A DNA stretch of 64,000 nt. Source: AWTP1-13 sp963832445. GTDB lineage: Bacteria > Pseudomonadota > Alphaproteobacteria > Rhizobiales > Hyphomicrobiaceae. The stretch covers positions 248,001-312,000 of the forward strand of contig CAWHUM010000015.1 in assembly GCA_963832445.1 (NCBI GenBank). Direction: 5' to 3'. How positions within the stretch are numbered: the first letter of the stretch is position 1; each line of letters opens with the position of its first letter. The notes beneath the pieces were generated by a model. The model did no database searches and was not told where the DNA came from. It was given only the letters and a program-made list of their open reading frames with translations. Positions 36,202 to 45,574 of the stretch are shown here, one piece after another. The translations under genes and the position numbers were made by a program.

Positions 36202-37026
36202 TCAACGGGCCGCCTCCGACAGCTGCGCGGGCGTGAAAGCTGCGGGCGGCAGGACGAACGAGCGGCCCGCGCCGGGGGTCTGATTGGTGAGCACCCTGCA
36301 GCCGTAGGCGCGCGACAAGAGGTCGTCCGTCATGACGGAGGCAGCATCACCCGTAGCCATCACCCGTGCCCGCTCCATCAAGACCAGGTCGTCGGCCAGC
36401 GTGGCGGCCAAATTGAGGTCGTGGAACACCGCCACGACCGCCATTCCAAGCTGCGCCTGCGCGCGAATGGCGGCCAGAACCAGTGACTGGTGCGCGAGGT
36501 CGAGGCTGGCGGTCGGCTCGTCCAGCAGGAAGCACCGGGTCTCGCCGGGTCGTGCCGCCGCGAAACTGAGCTGACTGAGGGCGCGGGCGATGTGCACCCG
36601 CTGGCGCTCTCCGCCCGAGAGGTGCACGTAGAGCCGGCCGGCAAGCCCGCGCAGGCCGACTGCATCGAGGGCTGCCAGCGCGGCCGCCCTCGCCTGCAGG
36701 GGCGCCGTGTCGAAGCCTGGCACGCTGACGCCCAGCAGGGCGACTTCGAGCACCGTGAAGGGAAAAGCAAGCAGGCTCGATTGCGGCACCACCGCGCGCC
36801 GCTGCGCCAGCTGGGCTGCGGAAAAAGAGCCGAGCTCCTGTTGATCCAGTCGCACGCTGCCGCGGGTCGGCTTCAACTCGCCGCCCAGGATACGCAACAG
36901 GGTCGACTTGCCCGCGCCGTTGGGCCCGATCAGAACCGTCACGCGGCCCGGCCGCACGTCCATATCGACACCCGCGACCAGCGTGTGCCCGTTGATGGTG
37001 TACGTGAGGTCGCGCGTCTGGAGCAT
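36202..37026 (-). CDS. hmuV: Haemin ABC transporter ATP-binding protein
   Basis: 274 aa ATPase: Walker A GPNGAGKST, Q-loop VVPQSS, signature LSGGERQRV, Walker B CFLLDEPTASLD, and switch His in VFHDLNLAATLADD. Gene order hemP-hmuT-hmuU-hmuV is that of rhizobial haem uptake loci. It powers haem import through HmuU. 3 bp after the hmuU stop. Intact. Confidence 0.95.
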   Translation of the reverse strand: MLQTRDLTYTINGHTLVAGVDMDVRPGRVTVLIGPNGAGKSTLLRILGGELKPTRGSVRLDQQELGSFSAAQLAQRRAVVPQSSLLAFPFTVLEVALLGVSVPGFDTAPLQARAAALAALDAVGLRGLAGRLYVHLSGGERQRVHIARALSQLSFAAARPGETRCFLLDEPTASLDLAHQSLVLAAIRAQAQLGMAVVAVFHDLNLAATLADDLVLMERARVMATGDAASVMTDDLLSRAYGCRVLTNQTPGAGRSFVLPPAAFTPAQLSEAAR

Positions 37027-37029
37027 GGA

Positions 37030-38112
37030 TCAGCCCGCCGCCATCCCGCGCTTGACCACCAAGTGCAGGAAGATCGGGGCGCCGATGATCGCCATCACCA
37101 CGCCCAGGGGCAGCTCTGCGGGCCGCACCAGCATGCGGGCGAAGATGTCGGCCACCAGCACCAGCGTGGCGCCGATCAGCGCGCTTGCTGGCAGCACGAC
37201 GCGATGGTCCGGACCCGCCAGCAGCCGGACGACGTGGGGCACGATGATACCGATGAAGCTGACGATGCCGGAGACCGCAACCGCAGCGCCGACTGCCGCA
37301 GAGGTGACGAGCACGATCACCCGCTTCGTCTTCTCCACGTCGATGCCGAGATGAAAGGCCTCGGCCTCCCCGAGCAACAGGCCGTTGAGGCCACGGATCA
37401 GCCCCGGCAGGAAAGCGAACGTGATCACTGCGAACGGGAGCACGGCTAACACCTTGGGCCAGCTGGCGCCCGAGAGGCTGCCCAGCAACCACAGTGTAAG
37501 GTCGCGCAGCTCGCGGTCGTCGCTCATGAAGGCAATGAGCCCCATCAGCGCAGAGTTGAGCGCGGCCAGCGCGATGCCCGCAAGTAGCAGGCTACCGACG
37601 GCAAGCTGGCCGCGGCGGCTGATGAGACCGACCAGGACGGCGGTCGTAGCTATGCCGCCGGCGAAAGCCGCAACCGGCAGCGCGTAGGCCCCGAAGGCCC
37701 TGATCCAGGGCGCCGCCAGGCCGTTGCCGAGCGCGATAGTCGCAACCGCGGCCAGCGCCGCACCCGAGGACACCCCGATCAGGCCGGGGTCTGCCAGCGG
37801 GTTGCGGAACATGCCCTGCATCATAGCGCCCGCCACCGCCAGCGAGCCGCCCACGAACATGCCGAGCAGAAGCCGCGGCAGCCGGATGTCGAAGAGAACC
37901 AGCTGCTCGCGGGCCACCTCGCTCTCGGCGCGGCCGGCGATCATTGCCCAAGCGACCCGCGGCAGCGAGGCGAGCGTGATGCCCGTAGGGCCGATCGAAA
38001 GGGCCAGGAACGCAGCCACTACGAGAGCCACCGCCGCGATTGCAATCAGTTGCTGTGAGCCGGTCGCGCGCGCTTCGGCCGTGCTCTCGGTCGCATGTAG
38101 CGCTGCGGTCAT
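37030..38112 (-). CDS. hmuU: Haemin ABC transporter permease
   Basis: 360 aa with about ten membrane segments and the BtuC/FecD family marks: IRLPRLLLGMFVGGSLAVAGAMMQGMFRNPLADPGLIGVSSGA and GIVSFIGIIVPHVVRLLAGPDHR. Exchanges haem between HmuT and the cytoplasm. Start ATG overlaps the hmuT stop (ATGA at 38109-38112). Intact. Confidence 0.95.
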   Translation of the reverse strand: MTAALHATESTAEARATGSQQLIAIAAVALVVAAFLALSIGPTGITLASLPRVAWAMIAGRAESEVAREQLVLFDIRLPRLLLGMFVGGSLAVAGAMMQGMFRNPLADPGLIGVSSGAALAAVATIALGNGLAAPWIRAFGAYALPVAAFAGGIATTAVLVGLISRRGQLAVGSLLLAGIALAALNSALMGLIAFMSDDRELRDLTLWLLGSLSGASWPKVLAVLPFAVITFAFLPGLIRGLNGLLLGEAEAFHLGIDVEKTKRVIVLVTSAAVGAAVAVSGIVSFIGIIVPHVVRLLAGPDHRVVLPASALIGATLVLVADIFARMLVRPAELPLGVVMAIIGAPIFLHLVVKRGMAAG

Positions 38113-39050
38113 CGAGCGGTGGCTCCAGCTTTGCCGGCGAGCTCGGGATAGAACTCTGCCATCAGATCACGCGCGGCTGCCGGGGCCCGCGGTCCGAAGC
38201 CCAGCAAATAGAGACCGTCCATCATGACGATGCGCTTGGCGGCTCCGGCAGGGGTCGACTGGATGCCCTTCATGGCAAACAGCTGGGAGAGGTCGTGGGC
38301 ATCGTTGTCGCTGGAGCGTCGCATGGCGACGATCACGTCAGGAGCTAGCTCCACGATCGCCTCGTCGGGCAGCGGGCGGAAGCCGTTCACCGCCGTTGCC
38401 ACGTTGGTCGCACCGGCGAGCTTGAGGATCGCGTCTGCGCTCGTGTTCTGGCCACCCACCATCACCCTCCCGTTCTGCACTCCCAGCACGAACAGCGCGC
38501 GCAGCGGCCGCTGGACCTTGGCCCTCGCCTCGTCCAGCGCCTTGAAATCGGCCATCACCTTTGCAGCAAGCTTTTCGCCCTCGGCCTCTGCACCGACCGC
38601 CTTGGCGATCAGCCGGATCTTGCCGACGATACCTTCCGCCGAGCTCTGATCGGCCACCTCGATGTAGGGCACGCTGGTGGTCTTCAGCGTCTTGACGACT
38701 TCCGGCGGGCCGGCGCGCTCGGAGGCCAGCACCAGCGGTCGCGGCTACCGAGATGACGCCCTCGCTCGAGAGTGCGCGCATGTAGCCGACGCTCTTCTTC
38801 TCCTTGAGCGCCTCGGGCGGAAATTGGCTCGTGGTGTCGACGCCGACGACGCGGGCACCGGCGCCGAGCGCATAGACGATCTCCGTCACATCGCCGCCGA
38901 TCGACAGGATGCGCGAGGCGTCGCTGACGTGGCACGTTGCGCCCGCCGGCATCGACGACCGTGACCTGCAGCCGCCGCCGGCACCGCCAGCAGAACGGCC
39001 GTGAGCGCAAGCGCGTGAGCCGTCAGCGCGCTGCCTCTGGGAGCGTGCAT
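38109..39050 (-). CDS. hmuT: Haemin-binding periplasmic protein, frameshifted
   Basis: Substrate-binding protein of the TroA/FhuD type. From ATG 39050, MHAPRGSALTAHALALTAVLL is a signal peptide. After a break near 38960 come DASRILSIGGDVTEIVYALGAGARVVGVD and FPPEALKEKKSVGYMRALSSEGV. After a break near 38745 come VLASERAGPPEVVKTLK, RALFVLGVQNGRVMVGGQNTSADAIL, LSQLFAMKG and DGLYLLGFGPRAP. Conserved Tyr in VGYMRALS fits HmuT/PhuT haem ligands. Parts collinear with family; probably intact in vivo. Confidence 0.9.
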
Positions 39051-39061
39051 GTGCGTACCTT

Positions 39062-39244
39062 TCACTTGGTGAGGATCAGCTTGCCGTTGGCGGTGATCCG
39101 CAAACGGTACTCTTGCCCGTTGTGCTCCAGGATGACTTCGCGCTCGCCGGCGAGCAGCTCGCTCACCTTGAGGCGGCGCAGCTTGGTGGCCGCCTCGACA
39201 GGCGGCGTTCTCGGAGGCTCGAGTGGTTGGTCGCTTACCGCCAT
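39062..39244 (-). CDS. hemP: Haemin uptake protein HemP/HmuP
   Basis: 60-aa protein with the HemP core KLRRLKVSELLAGEREVILEHNGQEYRLRIT. HemP/HmuP is needed for expression of haem receptor genes in several rhizobia, acting together with Irr or similar regulators. First gene of the minus-strand operon, 11 bp before hmuT. ATG 39244. Confidence 0.93.
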   Translation of the reverse strand: MAVSDQPLEPPRTPPVEAATKLRRLKVSELLAGEREVILEHNGQEYRLRITANGKLILTK

Positions 39245-39319
39245 CGGGCACGGATCTTTCGCTCAGGTGTTGCTCAAAAGCTGCGCCGGGTTTGCCGGTT
39301 GCGACGCGTCTCCCGCACA

Positions 39320-39342
39320 TTGTTGACTGAATAGGTCAACAA
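39320..39342. promoter_or_regulatory. Iron-responsive operator (IRO/RirA-type box) between hemP and the haem receptor
   Basis: A 23-bp palindrome with 8-bp arms TTGTTGAC and GTCAACAA. It contains TGA-N9-TCA exactly (TGA 39324-39326, TCA 39336-39338), the published consensus for iron-responsive operators recognised by RirA in Rhizobiales. It is 76 bp upstream of hemP and about 150 bp upstream of the receptor start, so it can serve both divergent operons. Confidence 0.72.
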
Positions 39343-39494
39343 ATACTAGCTTTGCAAGCCCTCGTCGAAAGCGGGGGCAAGCTTCGAGCGCCGTAGTGCG
39401 CGCGAGGCATAGCAAGCCCGCCAATAGGCGCCACGCGCGCTCGTCAGCCAGCTAGCCGATTCAACGAAGTCGTGGTTGGGGACGGGGGTTGCGT

Positions 39495-41608
39495 ATGCGT
39501 AGGCGTTGGCTGCGTAGGTTTGCGTGGTGCGTATCGGTTCTGTTGTCTACCGGCGGAGTTGCGGCAGCGCAGGGAATTCCGCTGGAAGGCATCGTGGTGA
39601 CATCGACCAAGACACCCGAGAGCGCGATCGATGCGCTCAGCGGCTCGAGCGTGATCACCAAGCAGCAGCTGGAGGAGTTCCAGGCGGACCGGCCCTCCCA
39701 GTTCCTGCGCACGATTCCGGGCGTGACGACGGCAGAGTCGGCGCGCGATACGGCGCAGTCCGTCAACATCCGCGGCCTGCAGGATTTCGGGCGCGTCAAC
39801 GTGCTGATCGACGGTGCGCGGCAGAATTTTCAGCGCAGCGGCCACATCGCCAATGGCGTGTACTACATCGAGCCTGAGATGCTGAAGGGCGTCGACATCA
39901 CGCGCGGGCCCACGTCGGTCATCTATGGCTCGGGCGCGATCGGCGGCGTCGCCGCCTTCACCGTGCTCGATGCCGACGACATCCTGCGCGGCAACGAGTG
40001 GGCGGCCTTGCGCAGCCGCATTCGCTACGCCTCGAACGGCGACGGCACGCTCGTCAGCGAGACCGGCGCCATGAAGCTCGGAAACTTCGATATTCTGGGC
40101 CAGGTCAATTGGCGCAACATCGGCAACTACGAGGATGGCGCGGGCGTCAAGGTCCTGGATTCAGGCAGAGGACAACGAGTTCGGCGCTGGTGAAGGGCCG
40201 CTGGCGCCCGGCACCCGGCCACCAGTTCACCGGCACCATCATCGACTTCAACTCCGAATTCGTCGACCGGCCGACTGCCACCAGCTCGACACGGCGCGAC
40301 TCGGACGTGCACAACCAGCAATTCATCCTTGGCTACACGTTTGCGCGGCCCGACACGCCGCTCGCCGATTTCAGCGCCAAGATCTATCAGAACAACACCA
40401 CGCTGCATCAGAGGGTTCTGGCCTCCGGGCTGGAGCCCGTCGGTTCCAAGCGCGGCTTCGATGTCGAGACGCAAGGCTTCGACGTCAGCAACACCTCCCG
40501 CTTCAACTTCGGCAACATGAAGTGGGCGCTGACGTACGGCGGCGACGCCTTCCACGACACCGTCTTCACGTTCGACAATGCGCCGCTGGGCAATAGCGAC
40601 GAGCTCACACCTGGCGGAAAGCGCACCGTGGCCGGCGCGTTCGTGCAGAGCCAGCTGACCGTCTTCAGCACGCTCGAAATCATCACTGCGTTGCGCTACG
40701 ACACCTACGAGTTGGAGTCGTCGGGCATTTCCTCCGATGGCAACCGCCTGTCTCCGAAGGTCACGGTCGGCTATCAGCTGTTCAAGGGCGTCACCGTCTT
40801 CGGCACCTACGCCGAAGGCTACCGCGCGCCGGCGATCACCGAGACGCTGATCCACGGCACGCATCCGCCGCCGTCGCCGTTCGTTCTGCTGCCCAACCCC
40901 GGCCTGCGCCCGGAGACTGCCCACAATTGGGAAGGCGGCGTGAACCTGAAGTTCGACAACGTGCTGCAGAAGGACGATGCGTTCCGCGGCAGGGTCGTCG
41001 CGTTCACCAACACGGTGGATGATTACATCGACATCGTGCAGTTGAAGACGCCGGCCCCAAACGGCTCGGCCCAGTACCAGAACATCGCCAATGCGAAGAT
41101 CGAGGGCCTCGAGGTCGAGGCCTTCTACGACGCGCGGACCTGGTTCATGGGCCTGGGCTATCACCAGCTGCGCGGTATCAACGAGGCCACTGGCCAAGGC
41201 TTGCTCTCGATCCCGGCCGACCAGGTCACGCTGACCTTGGGTGTGCGGGCGTTGGAGCACAGGCTTGTCGCTGGAGCGCGCATGCGCTTCGTCGACGAGC
41301 AAAAGCGCTTGCCGCCACCGCCGCCCGGTCCGCCGCCGGCGATTTTACCGTCCAACGGCTATACGGTGGTGGATCTGTTTGCCCAATACGACATCAACCC
41401 ATGGACCGCGGTGAACTTCAACATCGACAACATGTTCGACAGGAACTATCGCCAGTTCCTCGATCAGTCGAACAGCCCGGGCCTCTCGGCCAGGGTTGGA
41501 CTCACCATGCGGTTCGGCGTTGGGCCAGGGAGCTGCGCCATAGGATCGAGACGCGGCGTCGGCAGACGCACCGTTGGATCTGCTTGGACGCTGTGCAGCA
41601 GCGGGTGA
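39495..41608 (+). CDS. TonB-dependent haem receptor, frameshifted
   Basis: Outer-membrane receptor for haem or haem-protein, about 680 aa. Signal peptide MRMRRRWLRRFAWCVSVLLS ending VAAAQG; TonB-box region LEGIVVTSTKT; plug VITKQQLEEFQADRPSQFLRTIPGV, VNIRGLQDFGRVNVLIDGARQNFQRSGHI and TRGPTSVIYGSGAIGG; then beta-barrel strands with FGTYAEGYRAP, RPETAHNWEGGVNL and C-terminal RVGLTMRFG. A break near 40170 splits plug and barrel. After MRFG the frame runs 30 residues too far; an alternative frame ends with TAG at 41541-41543, which I believe is the authentic stop. ATG 39495 follows GGGGG. First gene of the operon with hmuQ, hutX and tonB. Confidence 0.92.
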
Positions 41609-41627
41609 CTGGAAATCACCCGCTGCT
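41597..41627 (+). terminator. Strong hairpin after the haem receptor gene
   Basis: Arms AGCAGCGGGTGA and TCACCCGCTGCT (12 bp, perfect) with a 7-base loop, followed by ATTACTGTTCTC. The apparent receptor stop (41606-41608) lies in the stem, which supports the earlier authentic stop. It has no long U-tract, so it may attenuate rather than fully terminate, giving less hmuQ-hutX-tonB than receptor mRNA. Confidence 0.55.
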
Positions 41628-41695
41628 ATTACTGTTCTCGCTGCCCAGGACGAAGCAGGGCGCGGGGGCTTGGACAACGACGAAGGAGATGCGAA

Positions 41696-42040
41696 ATGTT
41701 TATCGCCATGAACCGCTTCAAGGTCCTCAAGGACTGCACGCAGGATTTCGAGAACGTCTGGTTCAGCCGCGAGAGCTACCTGCACGAGCTGCCGGGCTTC
41801 ATGTCCTTCCACCTGCTGAGGGGCCCTGAGCGGGAGGACCACATCCTCTATTCGTCGCATACGATGTGGCGCAGCCATGCCGATTTCGAGAACTGGACCA
41901 AGTCGGAGGCTTTCCGCAAGGCGCACGCGCGCGCCGGCAACCAGAAGCCGACCACGCTCGGTCATCCCGAGTTCGAGGGGTTCCACGTTCTCCAGGAAGT
42001 CACCGCCGACGGCGCAGTGCGACGCGTGGCAGCGGAATGA
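41696..42040 (+). CDS. hmuQ: Haem-degrading monooxygenase (HmuQ/IsdG family)
   Basis: 114 aa ABM-fold enzyme that opens haem to release iron. N-terminal MFIAMNRFKVLKD has the conserved Asn6, and EDHILYSSHTMWRSHADFENWTKSEAFRKAHARAG has the Trp and proximal-His region of IsdG/HmuQ proteins. The ribosome site GAAGGAG precedes ATG 41696. Position between the receptor and hutX matches rhizobial haem loci. Intact. Confidence 0.93.
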   Translation: MFIAMNRFKVLKDCTQDFENVWFSRESYLHELPGFMSFHLLRGPEREDHILYSSHTMWRSHADFENWTKSEAFRKAHARAGNQKPTTLGHPEFEGFHVLQEVTADGAVRRVAAE

Positions 42041-42051
42041 GCGGGGGTCCC

Positions 42052-42568
42052 ATGAGCGCGCACCGTCGCCGAGCGCCCACCCTTGGCGGAGCGGCTGCGC
42101 CAGAACCCCGACGGGGTTCTCGAGCAGATCGCCCGCGACTACTCCGTCAGCACATTCGAAGTGCTGCGGGCACTGCCGGAGGAGCACCGGACCATCCTGC
42201 CCGGCTCCAAGTTCGAGGACATCCTCAAGGCCGTCACCGAATGGGGCGAGGTGCTGTTCATCGTGCACACCGCCGACATTGTGCTGGAGTGCGCCGGCAA
42301 AATCCCGCCGGGCACATTCGGGCGAGGCTATTTCAATCTGCACGGCGACAGCCCCATCGGTGGCCACATCAAGGCCGAGAACTGCAGCCACATAGCGTTC
42401 GTCAGTCGGCCCTTCATGGGGCGCCCATCACGCTCGCTGCAGTTCTTCAACGCGGCTGGTGAGGCCATGTTCAAGATCTTCGTCCGGCGTGACAAGGAGC
42501 GCAATCTGCTCCCCGAGCAGGTCGAACGCTTCGATGCCTTGCGGGCAAGGATGCTCGGCGGCGGTTGA
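42052..42568 (+). CDS. hutX: Haem utilisation cystosolic carrier HutX/ChuX, frameshifted near its start
   Basis: Cytosolic haem-binding protein of about 170 aa. From ATG 42052 (after GGGGG) MSA is followed, in a shifted frame, by TVAERL-like codons, then RLRQNPDGVLEQIARDYSVSTFEVLRALPEEHRTILPGSKFEDIL, GEVLFIVHTADIVLECAGK, GYFNLHGDSPIGGHIKAENC and SLQFFNAAGEAMFKIFVRRD, all typical. One or more extra bases near 42060-42085 cause the break. Likely buffers haem for HmuQ. Confidence 0.9.
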
Positions 42569-42587
42569 GGCGCCAGGCGCGGCAATA

Positions 42588-43658
42588 GTGCAGGGGCGGC
42601 CAGGCCAAGTGCAGCGGCTTGTCGAAGGCGCGAGCGAAAGCGAACCACGCGAACCGGACGGTACCGCCGTTTCCGAGGCGCTCGCCGCGTTCGGCGCCCT
42701 GAAGCCGGTCAGGCCTGGCGCTGTGGTGCCCGCCAAACGACCGGAAGAACCGACGTCGACCGCCAACGCGCTAATATTGCCGCCGATCTCCCCGGCCCAG
42801 CGCCGCCGGCGTGTCGCCATCAAGGTGGCAGCGGCGTTGTCCCTCGCGCTGCATGCGGGCTCGCTTTATGCCTTCCTTGCTTGGCACGGCAACACCGACA
42901 CGGGCGCGCTCGACCGGCCCAGCGACGCCATCAGCGTCGAGATCGTCGAGAGCCGCACGCTTGAAGCGACGCAGCCTCAGCAGGCATCCGAGCCGGCACC
43001 GTCTCCTGAAGCGACCGCGCCCGTCGAAGGCAAGACCGAAGCTTTCGATGCTCAGCCTGTGCAGCCCGAGCCAACGAAGGCCCCGAAGATCGAGATCGTT
43101 GTGCCGCAGCCGCCCATCATCATTCCCGATGCGACGGAGGAGGTGGCGCGCACGGTCAAGCAGGAGACGCCGGCGAAGTCCGAAGCGCCGCCTGTTCCGG
43201 AGCTGGGCCCAACCGAGGTCATCCCGCCGCCCCCTAAAGGCGGGCTCGCGGAGGACGACGCGCCGGCAAAGCACAAGCAACCAAAGCAGGAGGAGAAAAA
43301 GGCGGCCAATCCCGCGCCGCAGGGCGGCGTCACGTCGAAGTCGAGTGCCGGCAAGGGCAAGGGCGGCGAGCGCGTGTCGGCAAGCAGCGGGGCCATGGTG
43401 AGCTATGCAGCGGAAGTGCGTGCGCGTGTTGCCGGCAACAAGCCGCCGGGCGGCGGGTTGCGGGGTACTGCCGTGGTGCAGTTCGGGCTTACCCCCTCAG
43501 GGGGGCTCGCCTACGCAGGTCTTGCCCGCTCGTCGGGCGACAGCCAACTCGATCAGCTGGCGGTTGCCGCGGTGCGCAGCGCTGCGCCATTTCCCACACC
43601 TCCGTCCGGAGCCACGTCGGCGCAGCTGCGGTTCGCGATCCCGTTTCACTTCCAGTAG
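42588..43658 (+). CDS. tonB: Energy transducer TonB
   Basis: Inner-membrane protein linking ExbBD to the receptor. Start is probably GTG 42588 (no ATG is near). An N-terminal cytosolic segment precedes the membrane helix (KVAAALSLALHAGSLYAFLAW). A long Pro/Glu/Lys-rich periplasmic region (PEATAPVEGKTEAF, PPPPKGGLAEDDAPAKHKQP) leads to the TonB C-terminal fold (MVSYAAEVRARVAGNKPP, AVVQFGLTPSGGLAYAGLARSSGDSQLDQLAVAAVRSAAPFPTPP). Intact. Last gene of the receptor operon; exbB/exbD are not in the window. Confidence 0.9.
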   Translation: MQGRPGQVQRLVEGASESEPREPDGTAVSEALAAFGALKPVRPGAVVPAKRPEEPTSTANALILPPISPAQRRRRVAIKVAAALSLALHAGSLYAFLAWHGNTDTGALDRPSDAISVEIVESRTLEATQPQQASEPAPSPEATAPVEGKTEAFDAQPVQPEPTKAPKIEIVVPQPPIIIPDATEEVARTVKQETPAKSEAPPVPELGPTEVIPPPPKGGLAEDDAPAKHKQPKQEEKKAANPAPQGGVTSKSSAGKGKGGERVSASSGAMVSYAAEVRARVAGNKPPGGGLRGTAVVQFGLTPSGGLAYAGLARSSGDSQLDQLAVAAVRSAAPFPTPPSGATSAQLRFAIPFHFQ

Positions 43659-43813
43659 AGAAGCGGCGTTTGGCGACACGGCTGAGGCAAGCGATCCCGG
43701 GCCGCCGCATGGGTCTGTCCCTCAGCGGGCGCGACATTCCCTAAAATTGGACGGACCTACTTAAAGGGATCGCAAGCCGGGGCGGCCATAGTTGTGGCAA
43801 CAGGAGCAGTTGC

Positions 43814-43936
43814 ATGCGCGCCAAACCCACCGTTCTGGACGATGCCCTCGTCGCGCTGTTCATGAGCGCGGTAGTCCTCGGACACATGATGTATTTCATG
43901 GCCGAAGGCTTGCCCTCGTTCCTGTGGCGCATCTGA
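43814..43936 (+). CDS. 40-residue single-helix membrane peptide
   Basis: ATG 43814 follows AGGAG at 9 bases. The 40 aa begin MRAKPTVLDDALVALFMSAV and continue through a second hydrophobic stretch VVLGHMMYFMAEGL to a Trp-Arg end; positive charges flank the hydrophobic part. Codon use matches the GC-rich neighbours. The gene lies between tonB and an ISAs1 remnant. Function unknown; it may be a membrane micro-protein. Confidence 0.5.
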   Translation: MRAKPTVLDDALVALFMSAVVLGHMMYFMAEGLPSFLWRI

Positions 43937-43939
43937 ACG

Positions 43940-44400
43940 CTCGACGGTGTCGTGGGCTGCAATTGGTGCCGTAGCAACTGGACACTCGGTGCTGGCTGCT
44001 CTTGGGATCGAGGTGCCGGCTGCCTCTGACTGTCTTGCCGTCGATGGCATGTGCCGTGCGCGGTCGTTGCCCAGAGCGAACCTGCCGAGCGTAGTTGCCA
44101 GGGCGTCGGCATCAAGCGACTTGAAAACATCGTGATACGTCGCGTGCCAAGGCGCCTTGTCGTCATCGATCCCGAGCAGGCGCAGCGCCTTCGGCTTCAA
44201 GCGACGGCCCCAGCGGAAGATCGTCTCAGATCGTTGGCGCCGCCCAGCATCGCCCCGATCGAGATGCCGAGCAGCGACTGCAGCTTGTACTGCTGGCCTG
44301 CAAACCGCGCCTGTGCGGCACCTCGCCGAGCGCGCCTCACAATGTCCTCATCATGGATAGAATCCGATTTGCCGCCCTTGTCAGCCCGGCAACAATGCCC
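43940..44400 (-). mobile_element. Remnant of an ISAs1-family transposase (N-terminal half)
   Basis: On the minus strand QARFAGQQYKLQSLLGISIGAMLGGANDLR is followed by a shifted RWGRRLKPKALRLLGIDDDKAPWHATYHDVFKSLDADALATTLGRFALG, then broken DGKTVRGS-like codons. This is the ISAs1 N-terminus and first part of the catalytic core. Two or more frameshifts are present and the rest of the gene, including the catalytic acidic residues, is missing. Terminal repeats are not visible, so it is an immobile relic. Confidence 0.75.
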
Positions 44401-44812
44401 TTAAGCCTCTGTAGATTGCATCTCGGCGCACGTGAAGCTGCTTCTTGAATTTGGGCGTGTCGGTGAGCCTCAACTTCAGGGCCCCCGCGACAGCTGCACG
44501 TGATTCTCAAGAAAGAGGCACTCTTGGAAATCGCCGCTGGCCCTTTTGTTTGAAACAATCCACCGGAAGCTCATTGTTCGCTCTACGTTCCCAAGATCGG
44601 GACTCGATACATAGTTCACGCAAGGTGCAGAAGCGACGGCCAGCTGATACATCGGCTGGAGCAGAACTGTGAGGGCCTTCGCCACACGCCAGTCATCGGG
44701 GCGCAACACAAAGTAACCAGAGTGCGCTGCCCAGATGGCTTGAGTTCTTGCTTTTTGTGCAAAGCAAGAGTTAAGGAGACCTGAATTAGTACGTTGGTGT
44801 GCGGGAAGTTCT
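44401..44812. other. Gap without recognisable genes
   Basis: About 410 bases between the ISAs1 relic and the sugar-transferase gene. It is less GC-rich than the first 40 kb. The frames that are open here overlap each other and match no family. It may hold the promoter of the sugar-transferase gene; I see no clear operator. Confidence 0.5.
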
Positions 44813-45574
44813 ATGTGTGCGTACATTCTGAAGACGGATCTTGCCGACGACGACGTTAGTGGCCTTCCACGATCGGCCAGCGAGATAGCGAGCTTCTTCT
44901 CCCGCAACAGGGCGGCAGGGCAGGACTCGAGGCGGAAGTTTCGACGAAAACAGGCCGGGCCGCTTGGTGGCGTACCCAAGCGGATTTTTGACATTTTGGG
45001 AGCTTCGATCGCGCTTGTCCTGTTGGCACCGATCATGATTCTTGTGGCGGGACTGATCCGCCTGTTGCTCGGGAAGCCGATCCTTTTCGCGCAGGAACGC
45101 GTGGGCTTCGATGGCAAGAGCTTCATCTGCTACAAGTTTCGCACGATGGTGCGGGATGGCGATGAAGTGTTGGACCGGCACCTGCTGGCCAATCCCGCGG
45201 CAGCCGAGGAATGGCATCAGACCCGCAAGCTCAAGAACGATCCGCGGGTGACCTGCTTGGGCAATGTCCTGCGCAAGTCCAGCATGGACGAGCTGCCGCA
45301 GCTGTTCAACGTGCTGCGCGGCGACATGAGCTTGGTCGGGCCGCGTCCGGTACTACCCGACGAGATCGCCCGTTATGGCCATCATGCCGGCGCCTACCTC
45401 AAGGCGCGGCCAGGTCTAACTGGGATGTGGCAGGCCACGGGGCGCAGCAGCGTGGGCTATAGGGGCCGCGTCGCGCGCGACTGCTACTATGCGCGCCGCT
45501 GGTCGCTGGGGCTTGACCTCTTGCTGCTGCTCAAGACCATCCCGGCGGTCATTGACTTCGACAACACTGCTTGA
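44813..45574 (+). CDS. Exopolysaccharide initiating sugar transferase (ExoY/WbaP C-domain type)
   Basis: 253-aa membrane protein that attaches the first sugar phosphate to undecaprenyl phosphate. KRIFDILGASIALVLLAPIMILVAG is the membrane part; KFRTM, KLKNDPRVTCLGNVLRKSSMDELPQLFNVLRGDMSLVGPRPVLPDE and ARPGLTGMWQATGRS are the cytosolic catalytic motifs with Asp-Glu and Lys/Arg. An N-terminal 45-residue segment is unconserved. It is separated by 0.6 kb from the outer-membrane barrel gene. ExoY-type enzymes start succinoglycan-like or other polysaccharides. Confidence 0.93.
   Translation: MCAYILKTDLADDDVSGLPRSASEIASFFSRNRAAGQDSRRKFRRKQAGPLGGVPKRIFDILGASIALVLLAPIMILVAGLIRLLLGKPILFAQERVGFDGKSFICYKFRTMVRDGDEVLDRHLLANPAAAEEWHQTRKLKNDPRVTCLGNVLRKSSMDELPQLFNVLRGDMSLVGPRPVLPDEIARYGHHAGAYLKARPGLTGMWQATGRSSVGYRGRVARDCYYARRWSLGLDLLLLLKTIPAVIDFDNTA

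Noticed and set aside
40127..41302. 391-codon antisense frame within the haem receptor
   Set aside because: The plus strand encodes an unmistakable TonB-dependent barrel; the antisense frame has random composition.
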